64,000 bases of DNA from Geobacter sp. (GTDB taxonomy: Bacteria > Desulfobacterota > Desulfuromonadia > Geobacterales > Pseudopelobacteraceae), in assembly GCA_009885845.1 (NCBI GenBank), contig VFJW01000103.1:1-64000 (forward strand), written 5' to 3'. Positions 26,944 through 35,733 of this stretch are shown here, piece by piece. Under the pieces are notes generated by a model that was not told the origin of the DNA, made no database searches, and worked only from the letters and a program-made list of their open reading frames with translations. The position numbers and the translations under genes are program-made. Position 1 is the stretch's first letter; every line of letters starts with the position of its first letter.

Positions 26944-27089
26944 GGGCGCTGCTTGCCGCGCCCCAGTTGTTAAAAACGCGCCCCAGTTGTTAAAAACGGG
27001 CACCCCTTGCCGCGCCCCAGTTGTTAAAAACGGGCACCCCTTGCCGCGCCCCAGTTGTTAAAAACGGGCGCAGCAAGCGGCGCCCCTAC
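26940..27089 (+). repeat. four-copy tandem repeat inside an inverted repeat, pstS-pstC gap
   Basis: The core CGCCCCAGTTGTTAAAAACG occurs exactly at 26959, 26979, 27013 and 27047, with spacings of 20, 34 and 34 bases. The array is bounded by arms at 26940-26956 and 27070-27089 (GTAGGGGCGC type), which are nearly perfect reverse complements. The left arm overlaps the pstS stop. In RNA this would form long stems that could stabilise the pstS message or reduce read-through to pstC. Confidence 0.9.
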
Positions 27090-27109
27090 CATCCGGACTG
27101 TGACTATCC

Positions 27110-29338
27110 ATGGCTCAATTTTTTATCGATAAATCCCGCCGCAATGACCGGATTGCCGAAGTTCTGATTCGTATCGGCGGAGTTCTGGTTATTGTTTCGG
27201 TGGTCTGGATCCTGGTAATGATCTCCCGGGTTGCTCTGCCGCTGTTCTACCCCGCTTCTGCCCGGATTGCCGCAACCTTCCGATTGCCGGCGGCCATTTC
27301 GGCCGGCAGGGTTCTTGCGGTCGGAGCGGAAGAGAATCAGAAGGGGGCCTTCATTCTTGATGAAAGCGGCACCTTCCATTTTCTGAAGGTTGCCGACGGT
27401 TCACTCTCCGCCAGCATCAGGGTGCCCTCCACACCGACGGGAGCCGCTCGGATTGTTTCAGCGGAATATATTGGAAAGTCGGCCTATAACCTGCTCTGGG
27501 ATACAGGAGCGATCACTTCAGTCACCGTTGCGCTTGCTTCTGTCAAAGACCCTGACGGCACTGTTTCTCTCACCCATGAGGTCACCGCCCAGGAAGAGCT
27601 TTCTTTTGCAGCCTCAAACGGAATAGTACAGTCATTTGCCCGTCCGATAGAGGGTAAGGGAGCGGTGCGGATCGACCGTCTGGCAGGCGATCGTCTACGA
27701 ATAAATCATCAGCTGATCGAAAAAGACCTGCTCGGCAATGAAAAGCGGAGCGATACCGGCGCCGAGATCACCGATCCGCTGCCCGGCCGCATCTCTGCTC
27801 TCGCTGTCGATTCGAAGGGACATTATCTGTACCTCGGCACCGATACCGGTTGGCTGCAGCGGTGGGATATCTCTGAACCGGGCCAGAACCGTCTCCTGGA
27901 CAGCCTGCCCGCTTCAGAAGAACATAAAGCCATTACTTCTCTGACGCTGGTGCTGGGTGATGTGTCTATTGCGGTCGGAGATGCGGGGGGCAGGCTGACG
28001 ACCTGGTTTCCGGTCAAGGTGGCCGGCAGCGGTGATGACCGTCGCCTGACACGCATTCATACTCTCCGCTCCACTATCGGTCCGGTATCCCGCATCATAT
28101 CATCTCCGCGTGACAAAACCCTGTTCACGCTTGATGCCGGTGAAATCCATGTCGATCACATGACCTCCGAGCGCAACCTGCTGACGATCAAACCGGCAGT
28201 ACCGGCCACCCATGTCGCCCTTTCGCCCAAGGGAAACACCCTTTCAGCACTTGATAATAATGGTGGCGTAACAATCTGGAAGATGGACATTCCGCACCCG
28301 GAGATTTCGTTCGGCACCCTGTTCGGCAAGGTCTGGTACGAAGGGTATGACCGGCCGGAATATGCCTGGCAGTCTTCCGCCGCCAATGATGACTTCGAAC
28401 CGAAATTGAGCCTTGTGCCGCTGGTGTTCGGCACAATCAAGGCGACACTGTTCGCTATGCTTTTTGCCGTGCCGCTCGCGTTGCTGGCCGCTCTCTATAC
28501 CAGCCAGTTCATGTCGCCGAAGTTGAAAGGGCGCGTCAAACCGGTAGTGGAAATCATGGCTGCAATTCCCTCGGTGGTGATCGGTTTTCTGGCAGGACTC
28601 TGGCTGGCTCCGCTGATCGATAAAAGCGTTTTGACGGTGTTTTTGAGTATCGTCATTGTGCCGCTGATGCTTCTGTTCACCATCTTCTTCTGGAAGCGGA
28701 TCAGGACAGCCTCACTTCTGCAGAAAGTCACCCGGGGCCACGAATTCATCGCCATGATCCCGGTGGTGATTCTCGGCATTTACTGTGCTTTTCTGCTCAG
28801 CGGACTGGCAGAGATACACCTGTTTGCCGGTGACTTCAAACAATGGCTTTTCAGCACGCTGGGAGTCCGTTATGACCAGCGCAACAGTATCATAATCGCC
28901 ATCGCACTCGGCTTTGCCGTAATTCCGATCATCTTTACCATTGCCGAAGATGCCATCTCCAATGTGCCGCGCAACCTGACTGCCGCATCTCTTGCCCTTG
29001 GAGCAAGCCGCTGGCAGACCGCCTGGCGGGTGGTGCTCCCCTCGGCACTGCCGGGTGTTTTTTCAGCGGTCATGATCGGCTTCGGCCGTGCCATTGGTGA
29101 GACGATGATCGTGCTGATGGCAACGGGAAATACCCCTATCATGAGTTGGAGCCTCTTTAACGGACTGCGTTCCCTGTCGGCCAACATTGCGGTCGAGATA
29201 CCTGAAGCGCCGCTTGACGGTTCTCTCTACCGGGTACTGTTCCTGTCAGCTGTGCTGTTGTTCATCTTCACATTTATCATCAATTCCGGCGCAGAAGGTC
29301 TGCGCCAGCGGTTCCGTAAAAAATACGGACGGTATTAA
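27110..29338 (+). CDS. pstC: phosphate ABC permease PstC, long form with beta-propeller-like domain
   Basis: At 742 residues this is more than twice the size of enterobacterial PstC. A membrane segment at about 20-45 is followed by about 380 residues of WD40-like repeats (ISALAVDSKGHYLYLGTDTG, THVALSPKGNTLSALDNNGG). The permease domain, about residues 440-742, has six hydrophobic segments and the ABC-contact loop LGASRWQTAWRVVLP. It pairs with PstA and PstB to import phosphate. Long PstC forms are known in other proteobacteria; the role of the extra domain is unclear. Confidence 0.92.
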   Translation: MAQFFIDKSRRNDRIAEVLIRIGGVLVIVSVVWILVMISRVALPLFYPASARIAATFRLPAAISAGRVLAVGAEENQKGAFILDESGTFHFLKVADGSLSASIRVPSTPTGAARIVSAEYIGKSAYNLLWDTGAITSVTVALASVKDPDGTVSLTHEVTAQEELSFAASNGIVQSFARPIEGKGAVRIDRLAGDRLRINHQLIEKDLLGNEKRSDTGAEITDPLPGRISALAVDSKGHYLYLGTDTGWLQRWDISEPGQNRLLDSLPASEEHKAITSLTLVLGDVSIAVGDAGGRLTTWFPVKVAGSGDDRRLTRIHTLRSTIGPVSRIISSPRDKTLFTLDAGEIHVDHMTSERNLLTIKPAVPATHVALSPKGNTLSALDNNGGVTIWKMDIPHPEISFGTLFGKVWYEGYDRPEYAWQSSAANDDFEPKLSLVPLVFGTIKATLFAMLFAVPLALLAALYTSQFMSPKLKGRVKPVVEIMAAIPSVVIGFLAGLWLAPLIDKSVLTVFLSIVIVPLMLLFTIFFWKRIRTASLLQKVTRGHEFIAMIPVVILGIYCAFLLSGLAEIHLFAGDFKQWLFSTLGVRYDQRNSIIIAIALGFAVIPIIFTIAEDAISNVPRNLTAASLALGASRWQTAWRVVLPSALPGVFSAVMIGFGRAIGETMIVLMATGNTPIMSWSLFNGLRSLSANIAVEIPEAPLDGSLYRVLFLSAVLLFIFTFIINSGAEGLRQRFRKKYGRY

Positions 29339-29359
29339 TGCCATGAGCAAAATTGGAAT

Positions 29360-29498
29360 AACACAGAGACACAGCCAAAAGTAGGCGCCTCTAGGCGAGA
29401 ACACAGAGAGAACCAAAATCAAATGCTTTACGTTTTTGGTTTAAACCATAAGTACTTTATTCTTTGACTTTCTCTGTGTCCTCTGCGCCTCCGTGTTT
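29360..29498. repeat. CACAGAG-type inverted repeat, pstC-pstA gap
   Basis: The left part at 29360-29412 (AACACAGAGACACAG and GAACACAGAGAGAA) pairs with the right arm at 29463-29498 (TTTCTCTGTGTCCTCTG and onward to CCGTGTTT). The right arm closely matches that of the element between pstA and pstB, so both belong to one dispersed family. Confidence 0.85.
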
Positions 29499-29531
29499 CA
29501 ATGATTTTCAAGCTTGAAAGGCTTATTTAAG

Positions 29532-31127
29532 ATGAAGATATTCTGGAAAACAGGTGAACCCTATGTGCTGGCCACCGGAGCCGCCCTGGCGATCATACTG
29601 GTCTTGAGTCTTACGCTGGTCGGAACCGTCATGACCAACGGACTCGGTTATTTCTGGCCGCGGGCACTTGTCCAGTTCGAACTGAAGGATGGTTCCCGTG
29701 CGCTCGGGCAGATTACGCAGCAGGAGAAAAACCCGATCAGCGGCGAACGGCGACTGCAGCTTAAAGTCGGCAACCGTGATGTATTCGGCCAGGATTTCCG
29801 CTGGATCGACGAGAAGGAAATCGTTTCCCGCACGACACCGGTTGACGCGGTATTGCTTGAGCGTCGCGAGCATGGCAACTATTTCGGCATGCTTCAGGGA
29901 GTTACGGCTGAGGGGATGTCACTGTCAGGCGGATCGCCGTATGAGAAACTGCATCAGGCCCGATCAGTGGTAGCGGGTAAGCTGGATGACACCCGAACAA
30001 TAAAAAAGCAGATGTCAAGCCTGAATACAACTGTTGAGGGCCTCAGGCTGAAACTGCAGAAGCTTGAATACCGCGGGAAGGAAAAGAACTCCTCTGAAAT
30101 TATTGAGTTAACCGCTCTCCGGGAAAAAACCATGGCGGAGTTTTCCCTTCTGAACGAGAAGGCCACTGCTACACAAACAGAAATCGGCCGTATTACCGCT
30201 CAATTCACCGATTCTGCCGGCGGCGGCAAGGATATCTCCCTGTTGGAAATTATTGCCCTGCAGCGCCCCAACAGCATGTCGTTCTTCGCCAAGTGCGGAG
30301 CGTATCTTGAACGTGTCCGAGAACTGCTGCTGGATGACCCACGGGAATCAAATACCGAAGGGGGGCTCTTCCCGGCTATCTTCGGTACGGTCATGATGGT
30401 ACTGCTGATGAGTGTGTTCTCGCTTCCATTCGGAGTCGTTGCCGCTATCTATCTGCGGGAATATGCCCGGGACGGTCTGATGACCCGTATGGTCCGGATT
30501 GCCGTCAACAATCTGGCCGGTGTTCCCTCCATCGTCTACGGCGTTTTCGGTCTCGGTTTTTTCGTCTACGGTATCGGCGGCAGCATAGACAGCATCTTCT
30601 TTCCGGAGAGGTTGCCGACTCCGACCTTCGGTACCGGCGGCATCCTCTGGTCGAGCCTGACCCTGGCGCTCCTGACGGTGCCGGTGGTGATTGTCGCTAC
30701 TGAGGAATCACTTGCCTCGATTCCGAAAGGGATCCGCGAGGGGTCACTGGCGCTGGGTGCCACTAAATTTCAGACACTGACAAAGATTCTGCTCCCTATG
30801 GCCACCCCGGGCATCATGACCGGCCTGATCCTCTCCATGGCACGGGCTGCGGGCGAAGTAGCGCCACTCATGATTGTCGGTGTGGTCAAGCTGGCACCGA
30901 CACTCCCTTTTGACACGATTTACCCCTATTTCCATATGGACCGGAAATTCATGCACCTGGGCTTTCATATCTATGATGTCGGGTTTCAGTCCCCCAACGT
31001 GGAAGCTGCCAAACCGATGGTCTTTGTCACCACCATGCTGCTGCTGGCGATCGTCATTTTTGCCAGCAGTGCGGCCATTTACCTGCGCAACCGGATGCGG
31101 GGCAAATATACGACGTCGACGTTTTAA
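29532..31127 (+). CDS. pstA: phosphate ABC permease PstA, long form with coiled-coil insert
   Basis: This protein of about 531 residues is much longer than the usual 280-300. A first membrane segment (about 15-35) is followed by about 250 extra residues, including a charged beta-rich part and a coiled coil near residues 145-215 (KQMSSLNTTVEGLRLKLQKL). The permease domain (about 275-531) follows, with LGATKFQTLTKILLPMATPG as the PstB-contact loop. ATG 29532 is preferred over a TTG at 29514, since it begins the conserved KIFWKTGEP. It matches the long PstC as a co-evolved pair. Confidence 0.92.
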   Translation: MKIFWKTGEPYVLATGAALAIILVLSLTLVGTVMTNGLGYFWPRALVQFELKDGSRALGQITQQEKNPISGERRLQLKVGNRDVFGQDFRWIDEKEIVSRTTPVDAVLLERREHGNYFGMLQGVTAEGMSLSGGSPYEKLHQARSVVAGKLDDTRTIKKQMSSLNTTVEGLRLKLQKLEYRGKEKNSSEIIELTALREKTMAEFSLLNEKATATQTEIGRITAQFTDSAGGGKDISLLEIIALQRPNSMSFFAKCGAYLERVRELLLDDPRESNTEGGLFPAIFGTVMMVLLMSVFSLPFGVVAAIYLREYARDGLMTRMVRIAVNNLAGVPSIVYGVFGLGFFVYGIGGSIDSIFFPERLPTPTFGTGGILWSSLTLALLTVPVVIVATEESLASIPKGIREGSLALGATKFQTLTKILLPMATPGIMTGLILSMARAAGEVAPLMIVGVVKLAPTLPFDTIYPYFHMDRKFMHLGFHIYDVGFQSPNVEAAKPMVFVTTMLLLAIVIFASSAAIYLRNRMRGKYTTSTF

Positions 31128-31143
31128 ACCGAAACAACTACTG

Positions 31144-31281
31144 AAACACAGAGACACTGAGGACACGGAGAACACCAAGATTTTGAATAATACAAAAAGC
31201 ATGATTACGGTTCATTTTGTTTTTATTTTACTCCTGACTTCAGCTTTTGACTTTCTCTGTGCTCTCTGTGCCTCAGTGTTT
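31144..31281. repeat. CACAGAG-type inverted repeat, pstA-pstB gap
   Basis: The left arm at 31144-31176 begins AAACACAGAGACACTGAGG. The right arm at 31246-31281 begins TTTGACTTTCTCTGTG and ends CTCAGTGTTT. The arms are near-complementary with about 70 bases between them. Same family as the element at 29360-29498. Confidence 0.87.
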
Positions 31282-31318
31282 AGCTGTTTAGATTTCACGA
31301 ATAACTAAGGGAAAATAT

Positions 31319-32089
31319 ATGGAACAAACAGGAACTGCCCCCATTCTCTCCGTCTCCGGCCTTAACCTCCACTATGGTCAGGCGCATGCCCTGAAAAATG
31401 TCACTCTTGACATGGCCCGCCATCAGGTGACCGCGTTTATCGGACCATCAGGGTGTGGCAAGTCAACTCTGCTGCGCTGTTTCAACCGGATGAACGATCT
31501 GGTGGAGAGCGCCCGTGTTGACGGGAGTATCCGTTTTAACGGCGCCGAGGTCAATGAGTCCTCCACCGATGTTATCGCTCTGCGCCGGCGGATCGGCATG
31601 GTTTTCCAGCAGTCCAATCCTTTCCCCAAGTCGATCTATGAAAACATTGTCTACGGTCTGCGAATTGCCGGCGTCAATGACAAGACAACACTGGATGAAG
31701 CGGTTGAGCGCAGCCTGAAGAGCGCTGCCATCTGGAATGAAGTCAAAGACCGACTGAATGATTCCGCTCTGGGGCTCTCGGGTGGCCAGGCGCAGCGAAT
31801 CTGTATCGCCCGTGCTATTGCGGTCAATCCGGAGATAATTCTGATGGACGAACCCTGTTCGGCCCTTGATCCGATTTCAACACTCAAAATAGAAGAGTTG
31901 ATAGAAGAGCTGAAAAGCAAGTATACTATCGTCATCGTCACTCATAACATGCAGCAGGCGGCACGCGTGTCCGACGTGACGGCATTCTTTTATCTCGGAG
32001 AGTTGATTGAAGCCGGGGGGACCCGCAAGATATTTACCAACCCGGAGAAGAAACAGACGGAAGATTATATCACCGGAAGGTTCGGCTGA
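31319..32089 (+). CDS. pstB: phosphate ABC transporter ATPase PstB
   Basis: This 256-residue ATPase powers phosphate import. It has Walker [10 protein letters not shown], the Q-loop VFQQSNPFP, signature LSGGQAQR, Walker [13 protein letters not shown] and the H-loop [20 protein letters not shown]-like FNRMNDLV and the PstB-type [11 protein letters not shown] confirm the subfamily. It also takes part in PhoR signalling in model systems. Confidence 0.96.
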   Translation: MEQTGTAPILSVSGLNLHYGQAHALKNVTLDMARHQVTAFIGPSGCGKSTLLRCFNRMNDLVESARVDGSIRFNGAEVNESSTDVIALRRRIGMVFQQSNPFPKSIYENIVYGLRIAGVNDKTTLDEAVERSLKSAAIWNEVKDRLNDSALGLSGGQAQRICIARAIAVNPEIILMDEPCSALDPISTLKIEELIEELKSKYTIVIVTHNMQQAARVSDVTAFFYLGELIEAGGTRKIFTNPEKKQTEDYITGRFG

Positions 32090-32126
32090 TACAATGTGTG
32101 AGAAAACAGTTAATGCCCGACATGAC

Positions 32127-32218
32127 TCACGCAACGCCGCAGCGACGCAACGAAAATCTTTTAAACAAATCTTTAAATTCTTGTTTTTATAACGTTGCGT
32201 CGTCGCGTCGTTGCGTGA
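32127..32218. repeat. CGCAACG-type inverted repeat, pstB-phoU gap
   Basis: The left arm at 32127-32152 (TCACGCAACGCCGCAGCGAC...) and the right arm at 32193-32218 (...GTCGCGTCGTTGCGTGA) are nearly perfect 26-base reverse complements around 40 AT-rich bases. A different family from the other pst-gap repeats. Confidence 0.88.
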
Positions 32219-32259
32219 AATAATTTTTTTGGTCTGGTTATACGGATGAGGAGATACTT

Positions 32260-32931
32260 ATGATTCACGAACATATCAGTAGAGCGTATGACAATGAGTT
32301 GAATGAACTGCGGCAGAGTATTCTGATTATGGGTGGCAAGGTGGAGTTGATGATTGCCAACTCGGTCAAGTCGCTTGTTGATAGGGATACGCCGCTGGCC
32401 GAACGGACTATTGCGCTGGATCATGAGGTCAATGCCGCCGAAGTAGCTATTGACGAGCGTTGTCTGGAGCTGCTGGCACTGCGTCAGCCGGCCGCACGGG
32501 ATCTGCGCTTCATCACAATCGCTCTCAAGATTGTAACCGATCTGGAGCGAATCGGAGATCAGTGTGCCAACATCGCCAAGCGTACCCGCGAACTGAATGA
32601 AGAACCGCCTCTTAAGCCTTATATCGATATCCCTCGTATGGCTCATTGGGCTGAGGTGATGGTCAAGGAGGCTCTGGATGCTTTTGTCCGCGGCGATGCC
32701 GATCTTGCCGTCAAGGTCTGTAAGGATGACAGCTTCGTCGATGACCTGAACATCCAGATTCAGAGGGAGCTTCTAACCTATATGATAGAAGACCCGACGA
32801 CGATCTCGCGTGCCATGAAACTCAACTATATTTCAAAATCTCTGGAGCGGGTTGCTGACCACGCCACTAACGTTGCAGAAATGGTCATTTTTATGGTCAA
32901 AGGGAAGGATATCCGTCACACAATAGCCTAA
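32260..32931 (+). CDS. phoU: phosphate-signalling regulator PhoU
   Basis: This 223-residue all-helical protein has two PhoU domains with the metal-binding motifs (E/D)xxxD, seen in LVDRDTPLAERTIALDHEVN and KIVTDLERIGDQCANIA in the first half and LERVADHATNVAEMVIF in the second. It dampens PhoR-PhoB signalling when Pst is active. A GAGGAG ribosome site precedes the ATG. It ends the operon, with the bidirectional terminator about 90 bases further on. Confidence 0.95.
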   Translation: MIHEHISRAYDNELNELRQSILIMGGKVELMIANSVKSLVDRDTPLAERTIALDHEVNAAEVAIDERCLELLALRQPAARDLRFITIALKIVTDLERIGDQCANIAKRTRELNEEPPLKPYIDIPRMAHWAEVMVKEALDAFVRGDADLAVKVCKDDSFVDDLNIQIQRELLTYMIEDPTTISRAMKLNYISKSLERVADHATNVAEMVIFMVKGKDIRHTIA

Positions 32932-33014
32932 AGAGTGGCAAGGGGAGGGTGAATCCCGGTTCTGATGTACCTCGCAGGAACGTGATTGTCGAGACAGCTG
33001 CTGTACGGAATAAA

Positions 33015-33048
33015 TAAAAAAGGTGCCATTTACTGGCACCTTTTTTTT
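33015..33048. terminator. bidirectional terminator between phoU and tRNA-Asp
   Basis: GGTGCCA (33022-33028) and TGGCACC (33034-33040) form a perfect stem. It is flanked by an A-run on the left and eight Ts on the right, so it can stop both the phoU transcript and the leftward tRNA transcript. Confidence 0.9.
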
Positions 33049-33049
33049 G

Positions 33050-33126
33050 TGGCGGGGTTGACGGGGCTCGAACCCGCGACTTCCAGCGTGACAGGCTGGC
33101 ACTCTAACCAACTGAGCTACAACCCC
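33050..33126 (-). tRNA. tRNA-Asp (GTC)
   Basis: On the minus strand the cloverleaf is complete. The acceptor stem is GGGGTTG with CAACCCC, the D-arm is GCTCAGTTGGTTAGAG, and the anticodon stem CCAGC/GCTGG holds the loop CTGTCAC with anticodon GTC. The T-arm contains GTTCGAGC, and CCA is encoded at the 3' end. The anticodon GTC reads Asp codons. Confidence 0.96.
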
Positions 33127-33211
33127 GTGGGTAATGGATAAATTAACTCTAAATAAATGCCATAATATGTAGTGCTTTGTCAAGTAACTTGAGTAAAAAC
33201 AGTAAAAAAGA

Positions 33212-35449
33212 TTATGCGCATTCCGAATATCCACACGCATGGCAGACTGAGCAGCCCCCTTCATGTTCGACAATACCTCCGCACTCAGGGCAGGCTCCTC
33301 GTTCATGACGGGTAGACTCGTTTTCGATATCAAATCCGCTGTCAACCAGGTGATTCTGAATTGCTTTACCAACTGCATCGGCGCAGGAAAGGACGCGGTT
33401 GTCACCGAAGCCGGATGGGCAGTGACAGGAGATCCCCTGAAGCTGTTTCACTACTTGGCGAGCCTGAACACCGCTGCGCCAGGCAAGTGATACCATGCGA
33501 CCGATAGCTTCACTCTGTGAGGCTGCGCATCCTCCGGCTTTTCCCATTGTGGTGAAAAGCTCAAACAAGCCGTTTTTATCTTCGTTAATCGTAATGTAAA
33601 GCGGGCCGCATCCGGTCTGCATCTGATGCGTACATCCTTTCAGCGCCTTCGGGCGATCCCGTTTAACCGCTTTTTTCTCTTCTTCGACCGGAGTGGCGGC
33701 AACTGCTGCCTGTTCTTCTTTTTTTCCGGTCGAGAGGACCTGTTCGTCCCTGGAGCCATCCCGATATATGGTAACGCCTTTACAGCCGGTTTCGTACGCG
33801 AGCATGTACACTTTTTCCACATCCTCAATTGTGGCGGAATGTGAAAAATTGACCGTTTTTGAAACGGCATTGTCGGTGTAGAGCTGGAAAGCGGACTGCA
33901 TCTGAATGTGATATTCAGGAGAAATTTCGTGAGAGGTTACAAACACATTGCGGATATCGGCCGGAATTTCGGTGATATCCGCTACGGTTCCATGTTCGGC
34001 TATCTTTTTCATCAGTTCTTCCGAGTAGAAACCACGCTCCTTTGCTATTTTTTCGAAAATAGGGTTGACCTCTATCAGAACGTTCTTGTCCATGACGGTG
34101 CGAATGTAGGAAACGGCAAAAAGCGGCTCTACACCGGAGGATGCGTTGGCAATGATCGAAATGGTCCCCGTTGGAGCAATCGTTGTGACAGTTGCGTTCC
34201 GTTGCGGAGCGGCTCCTTTTTTGTCAAATATCGAACCTTTGAAATTGGGGAACGAGCCACGTTTTTTGCCCAGCTCCTGTGATGCCAGATGCCCTTCATC
34301 ATTGATGAATTTCATAATCTTCTTCCCGAGCTTCACCGCTTCTTCAGAGCAGTAGGGAATGCCGAGAAGAATCAGCATGTCGGCCCATCCCATGACACCC
34401 AGACCGATTTTACGATTAGCGTGTGTCATGTCATGAATCTGCTGAAGCGGGTAGTTGTTTGCTTCAATTACGTTATCAAGAAAGTGGACGGCGTTGTGAA
34501 TCGTTTCCCTCAGTTTTTTCCACTCTACCGTACCGTCTTTTATAAAAACTCCCAGATTGATAGAGCCAAGGTTGCAGGATTCATAGGGAAGCAGCGGTTG
34601 TTCACCGCAGGGATTGGTAGACTCAATCTCGCCGACCAGCGGTGTCGGGTTGTCGCGATTCAGGCGATCGAGAAAAATAATTCCCGGCTCACCATTTTCC
34701 CATGCCTGCTTGACGATGCGCTGGAATACCTTTCGGGCGTTATGGCTACCGCAGACCTTTTTATCACGGGGATTGATAAGATTGTAATCTTCGTCCCGTT
34801 CGACGGCCTGCATGAATTTTTCGGTAAGACCGACTGATATGTTGAAATTGTTGAGCTGTTTCTGATCGGCCTTGCACATGATAAAATCAAGCACGTTAGG
34901 ATGATCGACCCGCAAAATTGCCATATTTGCCCCGCGTCTGGTTCCCCCCTGCTTTATTGTTTCCGTGGCGACGTCAAATACGCGCATAAATGAGAGTGGG
35001 CCGCTGGAAATGCCAGTGGTGGTGCTGACGACGTCGTTGGCTGGCCTCAGACGGGAAAATGAAAACCCGGTACCTCCGCCCGATTTGTGAATCAGTGCGG
35101 TATATTTAACGGCATCGAAAATTTCTTCCATGGAATCGCCGACCGGCAGAACAAAGCAGGCAGAAAGCTGTCCCAGTGGACGACCTGCATTCATCAGCGT
35201 GGGAGAGTTAGGAAGAAACTCAAAGGTGGTCATCATGCGATAAAAGGTGTCGGATAAACTCTTTGTATCCGCTTTTTTGTCAAACGTTTTGTCGGCAGCC
35301 GCAATTGTGTCTGCGACACGACGAAACATGTCTGCCGGAGTTTCAAGAGCCTTGCCGGCTTCATCCCGGCGCAGATAGCGTTTTTCCAGTACAGTGGCAG
35401 CATTTTTTGTCAATCCGGGGATGGTGTCGGGCGAGGTGCTTTTTTTCAT
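33212..35449 (-). CDS. nrdJ: adenosylcobalamin-dependent ribonucleotide reductase (class II)
   Basis: This 745-residue class II reductase makes deoxyribonucleotides with B12, independent of oxygen. Visible motifs are SGGGTGFSFSRLRPANDVVS, the active-site STNPCGEQPLLPYESCNLGSINL region (split by the radical-site cysteine), and the C-terminal CPECGGIVEHEGGCSVCHACG redox/zinc cysteines. The ATG at 35449 with GGAG is preferred. The frame is open upstream but would run through the operator. Two NrdR-type boxes lie in the promoter. Confidence 0.95.
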   Translation of the reverse strand: MKKSTSPDTIPGLTKNAATVLEKRYLRRDEAGKALETPADMFRRVADTIAAADKTFDKKADTKSLSDTFYRMMTTFEFLPNSPTLMNAGRPLGQLSACFVLPVGDSMEEIFDAVKYTALIHKSGGGTGFSFSRLRPANDVVSTTTGISSGPLSFMRVFDVATETIKQGGTRRGANMAILRVDHPNVLDFIMCKADQKQLNNFNISVGLTEKFMQAVERDEDYNLINPRDKKVCGSHNARKVFQRIVKQAWENGEPGIIFLDRLNRDNPTPLVGEIESTNPCGEQPLLPYESCNLGSINLGVFIKDGTVEWKKLRETIHNAVHFLDNVIEANNYPLQQIHDMTHANRKIGLGVMGWADMLILLGIPYCSEEAVKLGKKIMKFINDEGHLASQELGKKRGSFPNFKGSIFDKKGAAPQRNATVTTIAPTGTISIIANASSGVEPLFAVSYIRTVMDKNVLIEVNPIFEKIAKERGFYSEELMKKIAEHGTVADITEIPADIRNVFVTSHEISPEYHIQMQSAFQLYTDNAVSKTVNFSHSATIEDVEKVYMLAYETGCKGVTIYRDGSRDEQVLSTGKKEEQAAVAATPVEEEKKAVKRDRPKALKGCTHQMQTGCGPLYITINEDKNGLFELFTTMGKAGGCAASQSEAIGRMVSLAWRSGVQARQVVKQLQGISCHCPSGFGDNRVLSCADAVGKAIQNHLVDSGFDIENESTRHERGACPECGGIVEHEGGCSVCHACGYSECA

Positions 35450-35524
35450 GATTATACTCCTTGCGTGGCATATAAAATGATGATTCTGAATGAATTGAAT
35501 AGAGTTCGGCCGAAAACGGTAAAC

Positions 35525-35579
35525 CACAATATTTTGTGGAAGGTGCTGAAATAAACCACAACATGTATGTGGTGTCAAT
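35525..35579 (-). promoter_or_regulatory. nrdJ promoter with two NrdR-type boxes
   Basis: CCACAATATTTTGTGG (35525-35540) and CCACAACATGTATGTGG (35557-35573) are palindromic and separated by 16 bases, about three helical turns centre to centre, as in tandem NrdR boxes. On the minus strand TTGACA (35579-35574) and TTTATT (35556-35551) form a promoter with a 17-base spacer that coincides with the upstream box. NrdR binding would therefore block RNA polymerase. nrdR is not in the window. Confidence 0.8.
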
Positions 35580-35733
35580 AGTTATAATGTAAAAAAATAT
35601 AATATCTTGAAACGACTTGAAATACTTGAATACCTGATCCTTTCATGTGATTCTTAATTAAAAAATAACATTGAATTTACAGTTTTTGTGAATCATGGTA
35701 ATGATTCAGTATCTGGTTGTAAGGAGTTCCTGA

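Noticed and set aside
26940-27089. CRISPR array in the pstS-pstC gap
   Set aside because: The spacing is 20 and 34 bases and the intervening sequence is itself repeated, so there are no unique spacers. No cas genes are nearby.
33263-34837. several plus-strand frames of 70-180 codons opposite nrdJ
   Set aside because: All are antisense to a conserved reductase and show no independent domain or start signal.
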